DNA from: Candidatus Melainabacteria bacterium
GTDB taxonomy: Bacteria; Cyanobacteriota; Vampirovibrionia; Obscuribacterales; Obscuribacteraceae
Reading direction: 5' to 3'
DNA length: 64,000 bases
Assembly (NCBI GenBank): GCA_003242885.1
Contig: QKMZ01000013.1
Span: 62,001-126,000, forward strand
The position numbers were made by a program, and so were the translations under genes. Shown one piece after another: positions 8,199 through 15,738 of the stretch. The stretch's first letter is position 1, and each line of letters opens with the position of its first letter. The notes beneath the pieces are model-generated. The model did not search any database and had not been told where the DNA came from. It saw only the letters and a list, made by a program, of their open reading frames with translations.

Positions 8199-9746
8199 AT
8201 GGCCCGCTTACGTGAAATTCTCTTTGCTGACGAGTCCACAAAGACTAAGGCTCAAGCACAGCGACAAATGCAACAGCAGGCGCCTGCTTCCGGACATACG
8301 CTCGTCGCGCCAGTCGCAAACAAACCCGCAGAGCGCCGCGAACTTTCCTTGAGCAAGCAGCTCACCACCATCAACGCAAAAAGCGCTGGAAGTGTCGCAG
8401 AAAGTGGTCAGGCGGCTTATCAGCAGCTAAAAACCCGCATTCACACGCGACTTGTGGAAAGTCTGGACTTGAACGCGCTTATGAGACTTGATGGCAATGC
8501 CGAGCTGGAAACGGCAATCGAGCAAACGGTTCACATGCTCATCAACGAAGAACGGCTGCCTCTGTCTACTCAAGAGCGTCAGCACATTGCTCAGGACGTT
8601 CTTTATGAAACTCTCGGACTTGGACCGCTTGAGCCCTTACTGGCAGATGGTGAGATTAACGACATTTTGGTCAACGGAGCCAACAGCGTCTGGATAGACC
8701 GCAATGGACAACTGGCAGAAACAGAAGTCCGGTTTCAAGACGACAACCATCTCCTGCATGTGATTAACCGCATCGTGTCGCGCGTCGGCAGACGCGTTGA
8801 CGAATCATCACCTATAGTCGACGCGCGCTTACCTGACGGGTCGCGTGTAAATGCAATTATTCCGCCTCTTTCCATAGAGGGGCCGATTCTCTCTATTCGA
8901 CGCTTTCGCCCTAATCCGTTCAACCTGAACGATTTGATGGAGAAAGGAACATTGAGCCCACAGATGGCCGAATTTTTGGAGAATGCTGTTCGAGGGCGCT
9001 TGAATATTCTAATTTCAGGGGGCACATCGGCAGGGAAAACAACCCTGCTTGGAGTGCTCTCCAGCTACATTTCCGAGCGCGAACGCATCGTCACTATAGA
9101 AGATACGGCCGAACTGCGACTACAGCAAAGACATGTAGTCAGGCTTGAATCACGCCCATCGAACATCGAAGGGCAAGGTGCCGTTAATCAGCGGGAGCTC
9201 GTGAAAAATGCCTTGCGCATGCGCCCAGACCGCATTGTCGTTGGCGAAGTACGTGGAGCCGAAGCCCTGGACATGCTGCAAGCCATGAATACTGGTCACG
9301 AAGGCTCTCTCACTACCGTTCATGCCAACTCTGCAAGGGATGCGCTTAGCCGGTTAGAGACGTTGGTTCTGCTCGGCGGTGTGGATCTGTCACAGCGCAG
9401 TATTAGAGAACAGATGGGCTCGGCCTTCGATCTGATCGTTCAAATCAAAAGGCTATCTGACGGTACCAGACGCATCGTCAGCGTCACAGAAGTCACCGGA
9501 GTACAAGAAGATGTAGTCAGCTTGCAGGACATTTTCGAATACAGACAAACCGGCACTTCGCCTGATGGCAAAGTACAAGGCATGCATGTTGCGTGCGGAA
9601 TCAGACCGAGCTGCGAGAGCAAATTGAAAGAAGCAGGACTTCACTTGAGTAGCGATCTCTTTCTAGAAACCGCAGAGGAATCCGTTTCAAACCAAGACAT
9701 TCAAGACGGACAGTTGAAATCGCAAAGAGGTCTGTCCCATGACTGA
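8199..9746 (+). CDS. cpaF: Tad pilus assembly/retraction ATPase CpaF/TadA
   Basis: The 515-residue product is a type II/IV secretion ATPase. The sequence shows the LGLGPLEPLLADGEINDILV N-domain, Walker A GGTSAGKTT at about residues 274-282, the Asp box IVTIEDTAELRL, Walker B MRPDRIVVGEVRG, and the His box GHEGSLTTVHANS. It forms a hexamer at the inner membrane and powers pilus extension, and in some systems retraction. It has an N-terminal extension of about 60 residues rich in Gln and Ala, and a C-terminal tail of about 60 residues after the ATPase core. Its end overlaps tadB by 8 bp. Confidence 0.95.
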   Translation: MARLREILFADESTKTKAQAQRQMQQQAPASGHTLVAPVANKPAERRELSLSKQLTTINAKSAGSVAESGQAAYQQLKTRIHTRLVESLDLNALMRLDGNAELETAIEQTVHMLINEERLPLSTQERQHIAQDVLYETLGLGPLEPLLADGEINDILVNGANSVWIDRNGQLAETEVRFQDDNHLLHVINRIVSRVGRRVDESSPIVDARLPDGSRVNAIIPPLSIEGPILSIRRFRPNPFNLNDLMEKGTLSPQMAEFLENAVRGRLNILISGGTSAGKTTLLGVLSSYISERERIVTIEDTAELRLQQRHVVRLESRPSNIEGQGAVNQRELVKNALRMRPDRIVVGEVRGAEALDMLQAMNTGHEGSLTTVHANSARDALSRLETLVLLGGVDLSQRSIREQMGSAFDLIVQIKRLSDGTRRIVSVTEVTGVQEDVVSLQDIFEYRQTGTSPDGKVQGMHVACGIRPSCESKLKEAGLHLSSDLFLETAEESVSNQDIQDGQLKSQRGLSHD

Positions 9747-10692
9747 GATTCAAATTTCCATTCTTGCCGCCCTTGGTATTACTTTTACCGCCGGGACTCT
9801 TGTGGCAAAACATCTGCGTAATCGCAGACAAAGACAACAGTTAGAACAGCGCCTGGCTCCTTTCGCACCGAAAGAAAACGGGGTGAATATTGTCCATGCC
9901 AATTTCGTCTCACAATCTGAGCGTTCTCTCTCTCCGGCACTAGAAAGAGCACATCGCTCTGTTTCCCTCATGATTGAACAGGCCGGAGTAAAAATATCCG
10001 TGCCTTCTTTGCTCACCACCACTGCATTTTTGTTCCTTCTGCCGCTTGTCGCAGCCTCCGCCTTCGCAATAGATTTCGCTATTCCAGCCGGTGTAGGCTG
10101 TCTATTGGCCAGCCTGCCCACCATATTTTTGAAGGCGAAACGGGCGCAGATTCGCAAGAAATTCGTCACGCAATTGCCGGACGCTATCGACTTGATGGTC
10201 TCGGTCTTGCGCACCGGGCATAGCGTTCCACAAGCCGTGAAGACCGTATCAGAAGAATTGCAAGCACCGGTCGGAAGTGAATTCGCTCAAGTTCTTCAGA
10301 GAATGAATTTGGGACAAACTTTCAGCCAATCGCTACTGTACACCTGCGAAAAATTCGCGTCTTTCGAATTAGACTTGATTAGACGTGCAGCCACAATTCA
10401 AGCCGAAACCGGCGGTAGCCTTGCCGAATTGCTTGAAAAAACGAACTCGACTCTCCGCCAGAGGCTAAAGCTTGTTCGCCAGGTTGGAGTGCTCACGGCT
10501 CAGAGTAAACTTACCGCCACCGTCGTCAGCTTGCTGCCTTTCGCTATGGCTGGACTACTCCAATACCTCAGCCCGGGTTATCTCAATCCGCTCTTGTACA
10601 CTCAACTTGGGAAAGCGCTTCTCTGCGGAGCCCTAATTCTGATGGTCATCGGAGCGATTCTGATGCGAAAAATGGCGACCGTAAAAGTTTAA
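9739..10692 (+). CDS. tadB: Tad pilus inner-membrane platform protein TadB
   Basis: The 317-residue product has an N-terminal membrane helix, a second hydrophobic block at about residues 90-130 and C-terminal helices. Between them is the type II secretion F domain (DAIDLMVSVLRTGHSVPQAV, then ETGGSLAELLEKTNSTLRQR). TadB and TadC form the membrane platform that the CpaF ATPase acts on. The start overlaps cpaF by 8 bp, and TadC follows 10 bp after the stop with AAGGAG before its ATG. Length and topology are normal for the family. Confidence 0.93.
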   Translation: MTEIQISILAALGITFTAGTLVAKHLRNRRQRQQLEQRLAPFAPKENGVNIVHANFVSQSERSLSPALERAHRSVSLMIEQAGVKISVPSLLTTTAFLFLLPLVAASAFAIDFAIPAGVGCLLASLPTIFLKAKRAQIRKKFVTQLPDAIDLMVSVLRTGHSVPQAVKTVSEELQAPVGSEFAQVLQRMNLGQTFSQSLLYTCEKFASFELDLIRRAATIQAETGGSLAELLEKTNSTLRQRLKLVRQVGVLTAQSKLTATVVSLLPFAMAGLLQYLSPGYLNPLLYTQLGKALLCGALILMVIGAILMRKMATVKV

Positions 10693-10702
10693 GGAGCGAA
10701 TC

Positions 10703-11557
10703 ATGGAGCTATTCACTGCTTATCCGGAATTTTCAGCAGCCGCGGCAATTTGCATGGTCTTCATTTTTTTGCACTCGAAAAACGGTGCGAAATCAACATT
10801 GCCTTCTGCTTGGCTCATGGAGCCAGCCATCTCTATCGTCTCACTCTTTCCTGTACAGTACGTCAACTGCCTTTTGACTTTGCTGAATTACAGCGGTTAC
10901 AGAAATAATCAATCTTTCGGTCTACTCTCTTCAATGAAGGTCTATTCTTTCCTTCTGGCGGGCGCCGTTCTTTCCACGTTCCTGCATCCGGCAATTACTA
11001 TTGCCAGTGCCGTCGCACTGTTCTTCACGCCTGATTTATTTATTTTCCTCAAGATGAAGCGCCGTCAGCGAGACATCCGCGAAGCCCTTCCACAGGCGCT
11101 CGATCTAATGGTTCTCTGCGTGGATGCTGGGCTTGGGCTGGATGCAACAATTCGCAGAATCGCCTCGGAAAACACCGTCGTCTCCAACGCTCTCAATGAA
11201 GAGCTCCTGACGCTGGGAAGGGACATACTGCTCGGCATGAGCCGCCAGCGCGCCTACCAGGAGCTTTACAATCGCACCGGTGTTGAGGAGCTACGAGCTT
11301 TGACATCGGCTCTCAATCAGTCTACGAAACTAGGACTGAGCATCGCACGCATTCTGAGAGGGCAAGCCGATTTCTTGCGAACAAAACTAGCGCAAAAAGC
11401 AGAAGAGAAGTCAGCGAAATTACCAATTTACATGGCATTCCCATTATGGTTCTGCGTAATGCCGGCACTGATGGTAATACTGCTGGCGCCTTCCATCATC
11501 ACTTTTATGCAAAACGCTCCAACGTCAATATCTAGCGGAGTGGGTGCAGGGCTTTAG
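10703..11557 (+). CDS. tadC: Tad pilus inner-membrane platform protein TadC
   Basis: The 284-residue product has three or four membrane segments around a type II secretion F domain. The diagnostic stretch REALPQALDLMVLCVDAG is followed by VDAGLGLDATIRRIA, and TKLGLSIARILRGQ comes later. AAGGAGCGAATC precedes the ATG. It pairs with TadB. About 270 bp separate its stop from the next small membrane gene, so the densely packed part of the operon ends here. Confidence 0.93.
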   Translation: MELFTAYPEFSAAAAICMVFIFLHSKNGAKSTLPSAWLMEPAISIVSLFPVQYVNCLLTLLNYSGYRNNQSFGLLSSMKVYSFLLAGAVLSTFLHPAITIASAVALFFTPDLFIFLKMKRRQRDIREALPQALDLMVLCVDAGLGLDATIRRIASENTVVSNALNEELLTLGRDILLGMSRQRAYQELYNRTGVEELRALTSALNQSTKLGLSIARILRGQADFLRTKLAQKAEEKSAKLPIYMAFPLWFCVMPALMVILLAPSIITFMQNAPTSISSGVGAGL

Positions 11558-11830
11558 TCGAAATTTCTATTTGTGTACGACCCAGTCAGAGCTTCGCATA
11601 TGCGAGCGAGGACTGGAACAGTCACAAAAAAAATGTGCCTTCAATCGTTTTTCACTTGCATGTAGGCATTCGAAATCCGCATGGTTAATGCATACTCATC
11701 ACCCAATCATCAGGGAGCAAACCCCACCTCACTGCCTTGTTCAAATCAAAAACCCATGCTCGAAATACCACTATCAGTGGTGCTAGGAATTTACGCCTGG
11801 CAATCGCAATGGCAATAGAAAGGAAAGAGA

Positions 11831-12064
11831 ATGTTTCCTCCTCACATCATAATCATGCTGATTGCCCTGCTCGCAATCGGCGCTCTCAATCATGACCGGT
11901 TCATCGTGAGACTGACGGCTATCTTTGGCGCTTTCACAGTGGTGCTAGCAGGTCTTAACCTACTTTCGCTTTACGTACCCATCGCAGCTATCTTCGTCGT
12001 GATGCTGGTTAATTTCTTGAGCCACTACATGGTTCCAAACCCACGTCGACGCAGACGCTATTGA
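11831..12064 (+). CDS. Small hydrophobic membrane protein at the end of the Tad locus
   Basis: The 77-residue product is almost entirely hydrophobic, with two or three predicted membrane helices, and ends in a basic tail (PRRRRRY). AAAGGAAAGAGA lies immediately upstream of the ATG. It has no recognisable domain and is too short for a prepilin peptidase. Its position between TadC and a strong hairpin suggests it is the last gene of the pilus operon. Its role is unknown. Confidence 0.7.
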   Translation: MFPPHIIIMLIALLAIGALNHDRFIVRLTAIFGAFTVVLAGLNLLSLYVPIAAIFVVMLVNFLSHYMVPNPRRRRRY

Positions 12065-12079
12065 GTTAGAAAAAATCTG

Positions 12080-12108
12080 TTCTCGCTCGGACCAAAACCG
12101 AGCGAGAA
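12080..12108 (+). terminator. Hairpin at the end of the pilus operon
   Basis: A perfect 11-bp stem (TTCTCGCTCGG/CCGAGCGAGAA) with a 7-nt loop begins 16 bp after the last stop. No T-run follows, so it may act with a partner factor or protect the 3' end. Confidence 0.6.
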
Positions 12109-12173
12109 TCAGCCTTTGCTCTCAACCAGATTTTCGCCCACGCAATCCTACATGAAATAGTATACAGGCTGAC

Positions 12174-12211
12174 AAAAAAAGCGGCACATCCAGCTGAGGA
12201 CCACCGCTTTT
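12174..12211 (-). terminator. Intrinsic terminator of the OrfA-like gene
   Basis: On the minus strand an 8-bp stem (AAAAGCGG/CCGCTTTT), with CAGCTG in the loop, is followed by a run of seven T. It lies 17 bp past the stop of the minus-strand gene at 12228. Confidence 0.75.
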
Positions 12212-12227
12212 CTTCAACTCCTTAAGC

Positions 12228-12545
12228 TTACCGAACTAATTGCGCGGAACGACTGCATGTGCGGGCTTGTTCACTCGAAGCAATCTGTACATCGAGTATT
12301 TCATGCAAAATAGCTTGATCTTGTTTTAGAACTTCAATCTCTTTAGTCAGCTTGAGCTTTTCAATTTCCAGCTCTCTGACCTGCTTGAGCACAGAGACTT
12401 CCAATCCAGAATATCTTTTGCGCATGTTATAGAAGGTAGCGACACTGATTCCAAATCTTGTGCAAATCTGCTCTACAGGCTCGCCTGCTTCACGTTGCTG
12501 CAACGCCATAACAATCTCTTCTGCAGAAAGACTAGTATTTTTCAT
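12228..12545 (-). CDS. IS3-family OrfA-like helix-turn-helix protein, probably domesticated
   Basis: The 105-residue product matches the layout of IS3-type OrfA. The HTH is SAEEIVMALQQREAGEPVEQ, followed by CTRFGISVATFYNMRKRYSG. A leucine-zipper-like helix (about residues 48-85, LEVSVLKQVRELEIEKLKL and on) follows. In true IS3 elements OrfA precedes OrfB on the same strand and the two are fused by frameshifting. Here the gene stands alone, has its own T-run terminator, and faces away from an OrfB-like gene. No terminal inverted repeats were seen. It is therefore more likely a DNA-binding regulator recruited from a transposase. A decayed element is the alternative, but the frame is intact. Confidence 0.8.
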   Translation of the reverse strand: MKNTSLSAEEIVMALQQREAGEPVEQICTRFGISVATFYNMRKRYSGLEVSVLKQVRELEIEKLKLTKEIEVLKQDQAILHEILDVQIASSEQARTCSRSAQLVR

Positions 12546-12566
12546 CGCATATTACCGGGGAAGTCC

Positions 12567-12634
12567 TGCAACCTTAGTGCAAGCAGCGTGCAATCACTGT
12601 GCAAAGCGCCACAAACTGTTGCACACCGTTTGCA
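12567..12634. promoter_or_regulatory. Phased TGCAA array between divergent IS3-like genes
   Basis: TGCAA starts at 12567, 12578, 12589 and 12600, exactly 11 bp apart. Its inverse TTGCA follows at 12619 and 12630, again 11 bp apart. The six sites fill the space between the divergent starts (12545 and 12686) and overlap the expected promoters. The pattern resembles an operator for cooperative binding along one face of the helix. The bound protein is not known; the adjacent HTH product is the obvious candidate. Confidence 0.65.
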
Positions 12635-12685
12635 TGTAGTTTCTATCAATATATTGGCACGGACACCTCCACTGGAGATGCAAAC

Positions 12686-13246
12686 GTGAATCAAGTCACC
12701 GCTTTCCTGCAATTTGCACCGCTGCCAGAGCTGACTCTGGAGCATGCTCAAAATGATTTCAGCGCGCCCAGGGAAAACACTGTCGAACTCTTGAAGAAAG
12801 AAATCGAAGCTTTGAAAAGAACCGCACAAAATCTCGTGCTCGAAAACAATTCTCTAAAACAGCTGATAGACAGTATTTATTCAAGCCCCACAGAGAAACG
12901 CAAATTGCTGGTGGTGCTCGAAAAGAAGTACAAAATCAGTCGCCGCCGCGCCTGCCGCTTACTGTCGTTTGCCCGCTCTACTTGCTGGTATCGCCCGAGT
13001 AATCCAACTGCAGAACCAGAAGTACCGCAGGCGGCAATCACTACTTTAGATACACGACAACTGGTTCATCGCATGGCCAAACTTTGCCGTCAAAGCGAAA
13101 ACGGCTTTATTCCCTTTGATGCACAGCTGCAAGAACAGTTTGAATATGGATTGAAAAGGCTCGGCCTGGTTCATGCGGCGCTCTTATCCCGCACCAACTT
13201 AAAGCTGGCGATGGATATATTTCGCGTCTGGCACAAACGTCGTTAG
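12686..13246 (+). CDS. IS3 OrfB N-terminal-like protein without integrase domain
   Basis: The 186-residue product has a central coiled segment (ENTVELLKKEIEALKRTAQN) and a block EKRKLLVVLEKKYKISRRRA, then CRLLSFARSTCWYRP. The latter resembles the HTH_21 region at the start of IS3 OrfB. The DDE integrase core that should follow is absent; about 75 unrelated residues take its place. The GTG at 12686 is chosen because GGAG sits 8 nt upstream; an ATG at 12599 would place the regulatory array inside the gene. The stop overlaps that of the convergent kinase gene by 4 bp. I read it as a transposase-derived DNA-binding protein. Confidence 0.7.
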   Translation: MNQVTAFLQFAPLPELTLEHAQNDFSAPRENTVELLKKEIEALKRTAQNLVLENNSLKQLIDSIYSSPTEKRKLLVVLEKKYKISRRRACRLLSFARSTCWYRPSNPTAEPEVPQAAITTLDTRQLVHRMAKLCRQSENGFIPFDAQLQEQFEYGLKRLGLVHAALLSRTNLKLAMDIFRVWHKRR

Positions 13247-15249
13247 CCTAGACGCCAGCCAAGCTCTTCAACTGCGTCTTCGTATTTTTTGTCTTTGCTT
13301 TGGCAAAGTTTCAAAAGAGTATGCGCATGATCGGCTTTGAGCGTGCCTTTATCAATCAAGCCACAGCATTTTACTGCAGCGTCTTTAACCACGCGTTTAA
13401 TCGCGCCTTGCGCAACAAGCAATGAGACGAGTTCTCCGCCGACTTGTTTTTTCATCTTTTTGGCTTCGTCGATTTGCGCATCTTTTAGGAGTCCAGCCGC
13501 CTTGATGAGCTCAAGAACTGGTTCTTCCGACGGCGGCTGCACTGCAGGAACGCCCTGGTGCGACATATGCTGCTGAGGTTGCATTCCCGATTGCATGTTT
13601 TGCGGCATGCCCTGCTGCGGCATCTGCTGGGGCATCTGCTGCGGCATCCCTTGAGGCATGCCCTGCTGAGGCATTCCAGGCATCCCGGGCATTCCGGGCA
13701 TTCCCATACCAGGCATACCAGGCATCGGATAACCAGGCATGGGGTACGGCGGCATCTGCGGCATGCCGTATCCATAGGGCGGCATGGGTGGCATGCCATA
13801 GCCCATTGGTGGCGGCATCGGAACCGATGGAGCCGGAGCAGTCGGAGTGATTTTCTTGTGCTTGGAGGTGTCGATATTAACGGCTGCGTTTTTCAAATCA
13901 TGGTAAACATCGATCGCGCCTTGATAGCGATCTTTCAATTGTTTTGCCATGGCTTTGAAAACAATGTCCTGAATCTGCTGATCGTGCTGGACGTTTGGAC
14001 GCACAACACTGAAAAGAGGCGGCATTTCGTGAATGTGCATGTACATCGCCTGGTAGGGGTTTTCACCAAGAAGGGGAACCCGTCCAGTAATCGCTTCGTA
14101 CATGACACAGCCCAGAGAGTAAATGTCGGTGCGCCAGTCCATCGCAGCGCCCATGCATTGCTCGGGGCTCATGTAGTGCGGACTGCCGACTACATCGCCA
14201 GTGCGCGTCAATTCCATCAGCGTTCCGTCGTTGCGCGGCATGATTTTGGCAACTCCGAAGTCCACGATTTTGACGAGGTCGCCACCACTGGGTCCACTGA
14301 CAAGCATGACGTTGCTCGGCTTCATATCGCGGTGAACAATACCTTTCGAGTGCGCGTGTGCCAAACCTTCGCAGCATTGAATGAAGATTTCCAAGAATCG
14401 CTCAACGCTCAAAGGACCCTTCTGGCGCAGGACTTCCTTCAAACTGACACCCTCGATGTATTCCATAACGAGGAATGGTTGACCGCTCGGAGAGAAGTCG
14501 CAATCGTAAGTCATGATGCAATTAGAATGGCTCAGGGAGTTGGTTGCATTCACTTCCTGCTCGAAGCGTTTCTTCGACGAGAGGTCTTCCAAAAGGTGAC
14601 CATGGAGTACCTTAATTGCGACAATTCGATCCATCTTTAAGTGACGGGCTTTATAAACAACGCCCATACCACCACGTCCAACCTCGTTGACGATCTCGTA
14701 GCGATCCAAAAGAACAGAGCCAGGTTTGAGAAGACCACCAGTTTGCTCAGGCGTGTCGCGACGCTCTACATACTTCTCTTTCGGTTCTGAAGCTTTGCTA
14801 CCGCTGCTGCCAGAGCCACTTCCGCGCTTCTTCGGATCTTCTTCCTCCTCGTCGGGATAACCACCCGGTGGAGGTTTAAGCGAATCAGGAATGACGGCAG
14901 CCGGTCCCGAAGGCTTTGCGGTCGCTTCTAGGATGCTGTCAATCAGCTCGATATCAGGAGTTCTGTAATTCCAAAGCTCATTAGCCTCTGTGCCTGACTG
15001 CAGCGTGAGCACCCAGTAAACCTCATTCTCGTCCGAAGAATGAGCGTGTTTGACGACCAGCTGATATTCGCCCTTGTCGTCCTCACCCTGCCAGGTCAAA
15101 ATCTGTGTTTGCTGCGGATTGGCAAGAGCCAGATTCTGCGTAGTTTTGAGCTCGCCTTCAGAAGGAAAACCTTCCAGCTTGATGATGTTCGTCAGCTGTT
15201 TTTGCTGTTGTTGGTTTTTTTTATTGATGAATGAGTCTTTGAGTGGCAT
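13243..15249 (-). CDS. Ser/Thr protein kinase with Pro/Met-rich linker and MshEN-like C-terminal domain
   Basis: The 668-residue product has an unknown N-domain (1-110) and an acidic/Ser linker. A complete Hanks-type kinase covers about 183-452: GRGGMG 191-196, Lys213, HRDMKPSN 306-313, DFG 330-332, GSPHYMSPEQ 355-364. A low-complexity stretch of MPG/MPQ repeats (about 478-560) leads to a C-terminal domain at 576-668. That domain resembles the fourth MshEN-like repeat of the protein at 50034-52154, and both end in a GW motif. There is no transmembrane helix, so this kinase is probably cytoplasmic, unlike the usual PknB layout. It could phosphorylate partners through the tail domain. The domain match is by eye. 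Confidence 0.9.
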   Translation of the reverse strand: MPLKDSFINKKNQQQQKQLTNIIKLEGFPSEGELKTTQNLALANPQQTQILTWQGEDDKGEYQLVVKHAHSSDENEVYWVLTLQSGTEANELWNYRTPDIELIDSILEATAKPSGPAAVIPDSLKPPPGGYPDEEEEDPKKRGSGSGSSGSKASEPKEKYVERRDTPEQTGGLLKPGSVLLDRYEIVNEVGRGGMGVVYKARHLKMDRIVAIKVLHGHLLEDLSSKKRFEQEVNATNSLSHSNCIMTYDCDFSPSGQPFLVMEYIEGVSLKEVLRQKGPLSVERFLEIFIQCCEGLAHAHSKGIVHRDMKPSNVMLVSGPSGGDLVKIVDFGVAKIMPRNDGTLMELTRTGDVVGSPHYMSPEQCMGAAMDWRTDIYSLGCVMYEAITGRVPLLGENPYQAMYMHIHEMPPLFSVVRPNVQHDQQIQDIVFKAMAKQLKDRYQGAIDVYHDLKNAAVNIDTSKHKKITPTAPAPSVPMPPPMGYGMPPMPPYGYGMPQMPPYPMPGYPMPGMPGMGMPGMPGMPGMPQQGMPQGMPQQMPQQMPQQGMPQNMQSGMQPQQHMSHQGVPAVQPPSEEPVLELIKAAGLLKDAQIDEAKKMKKQVGGELVSLLVAQGAIKRVVKDAAVKCCGLIDKGTLKADHAHTLLKLCQSKDKKYEDAVEELGWRLG

Positions 15250-15620
15250 GTAAAACAGCCTGGAAAAACGTAGGGGCGTGCAACAACGAGGCTTCTAATC
15301 AATTTTTCCCGCCACAAAAAGAAAATACACTCTTTGAGCAACAGATCCGAAATTTATCAGACCGCAGACAGCGCCTGAATCTAATTCAAATCGATGCGAG
15401 CCTGATAGAGACTATGTTCTGAACATTGGGAAAACTTTTTGCCCGTAGGTTAATTGGTGACTCGTTGATCTCACATTCACTCTCGATCTCTTGAACTCCC
15501 TAACTCTCGATCTCTTGAGCCCCTTCTACGTCGCGTTATAGTATTAAATTGCGAAAAAAGAGAACCCCGGGGTCATCAGCAAGCTGATTCACCCAGGGTC
15601 CTCCAGTACTCCACAGCCGC
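15250..15620. other. Intergenic region between kinase and AAA+ genes
   Basis: No gene is supported here. The stretch includes a short direct repeat (ctctcgatctcttga, at about 15480 and 15505). It should contain the promoter of the minus-strand kinase gene. Confidence 0.4.
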
Positions 15621-15654
15621 AGTGGCTGCTGGATTTGCAGTCCAGCAGACCACT
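15621..15654 (-). terminator. Long hairpin downstream of the AAA+ gene
   Basis: AGTGGCTGCTGGA pairs with TCCAGCAG-A-CCACT, 13 bp with one bulged A and a 7-nt loop. It lies 85 bp past the minus-strand stop at 15739. No T-run follows. Confidence 0.5.
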
Positions 15655-15738
15655 GCCTTCAGCGAGCAAGATCGATCGCACCGAACCTCCGTGTGGTTTG
15701 TCCGTAGAGGAGCAATAGCAAGAACTTCCGTTCCGCCG

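Noticed and set aside
12174..13246. An intact IS3 insertion sequence
   Set aside because: OrfA and OrfB parts are on opposite strands, the DDE core is missing, and no terminal inverted repeats or target duplication were seen.
13558..14640. 360-residue plus-strand frame opposite the kinase
   Set aside because: It lies entirely antisense to a complete Hanks kinase domain; composition is His/Arg-rich shadow sequence.
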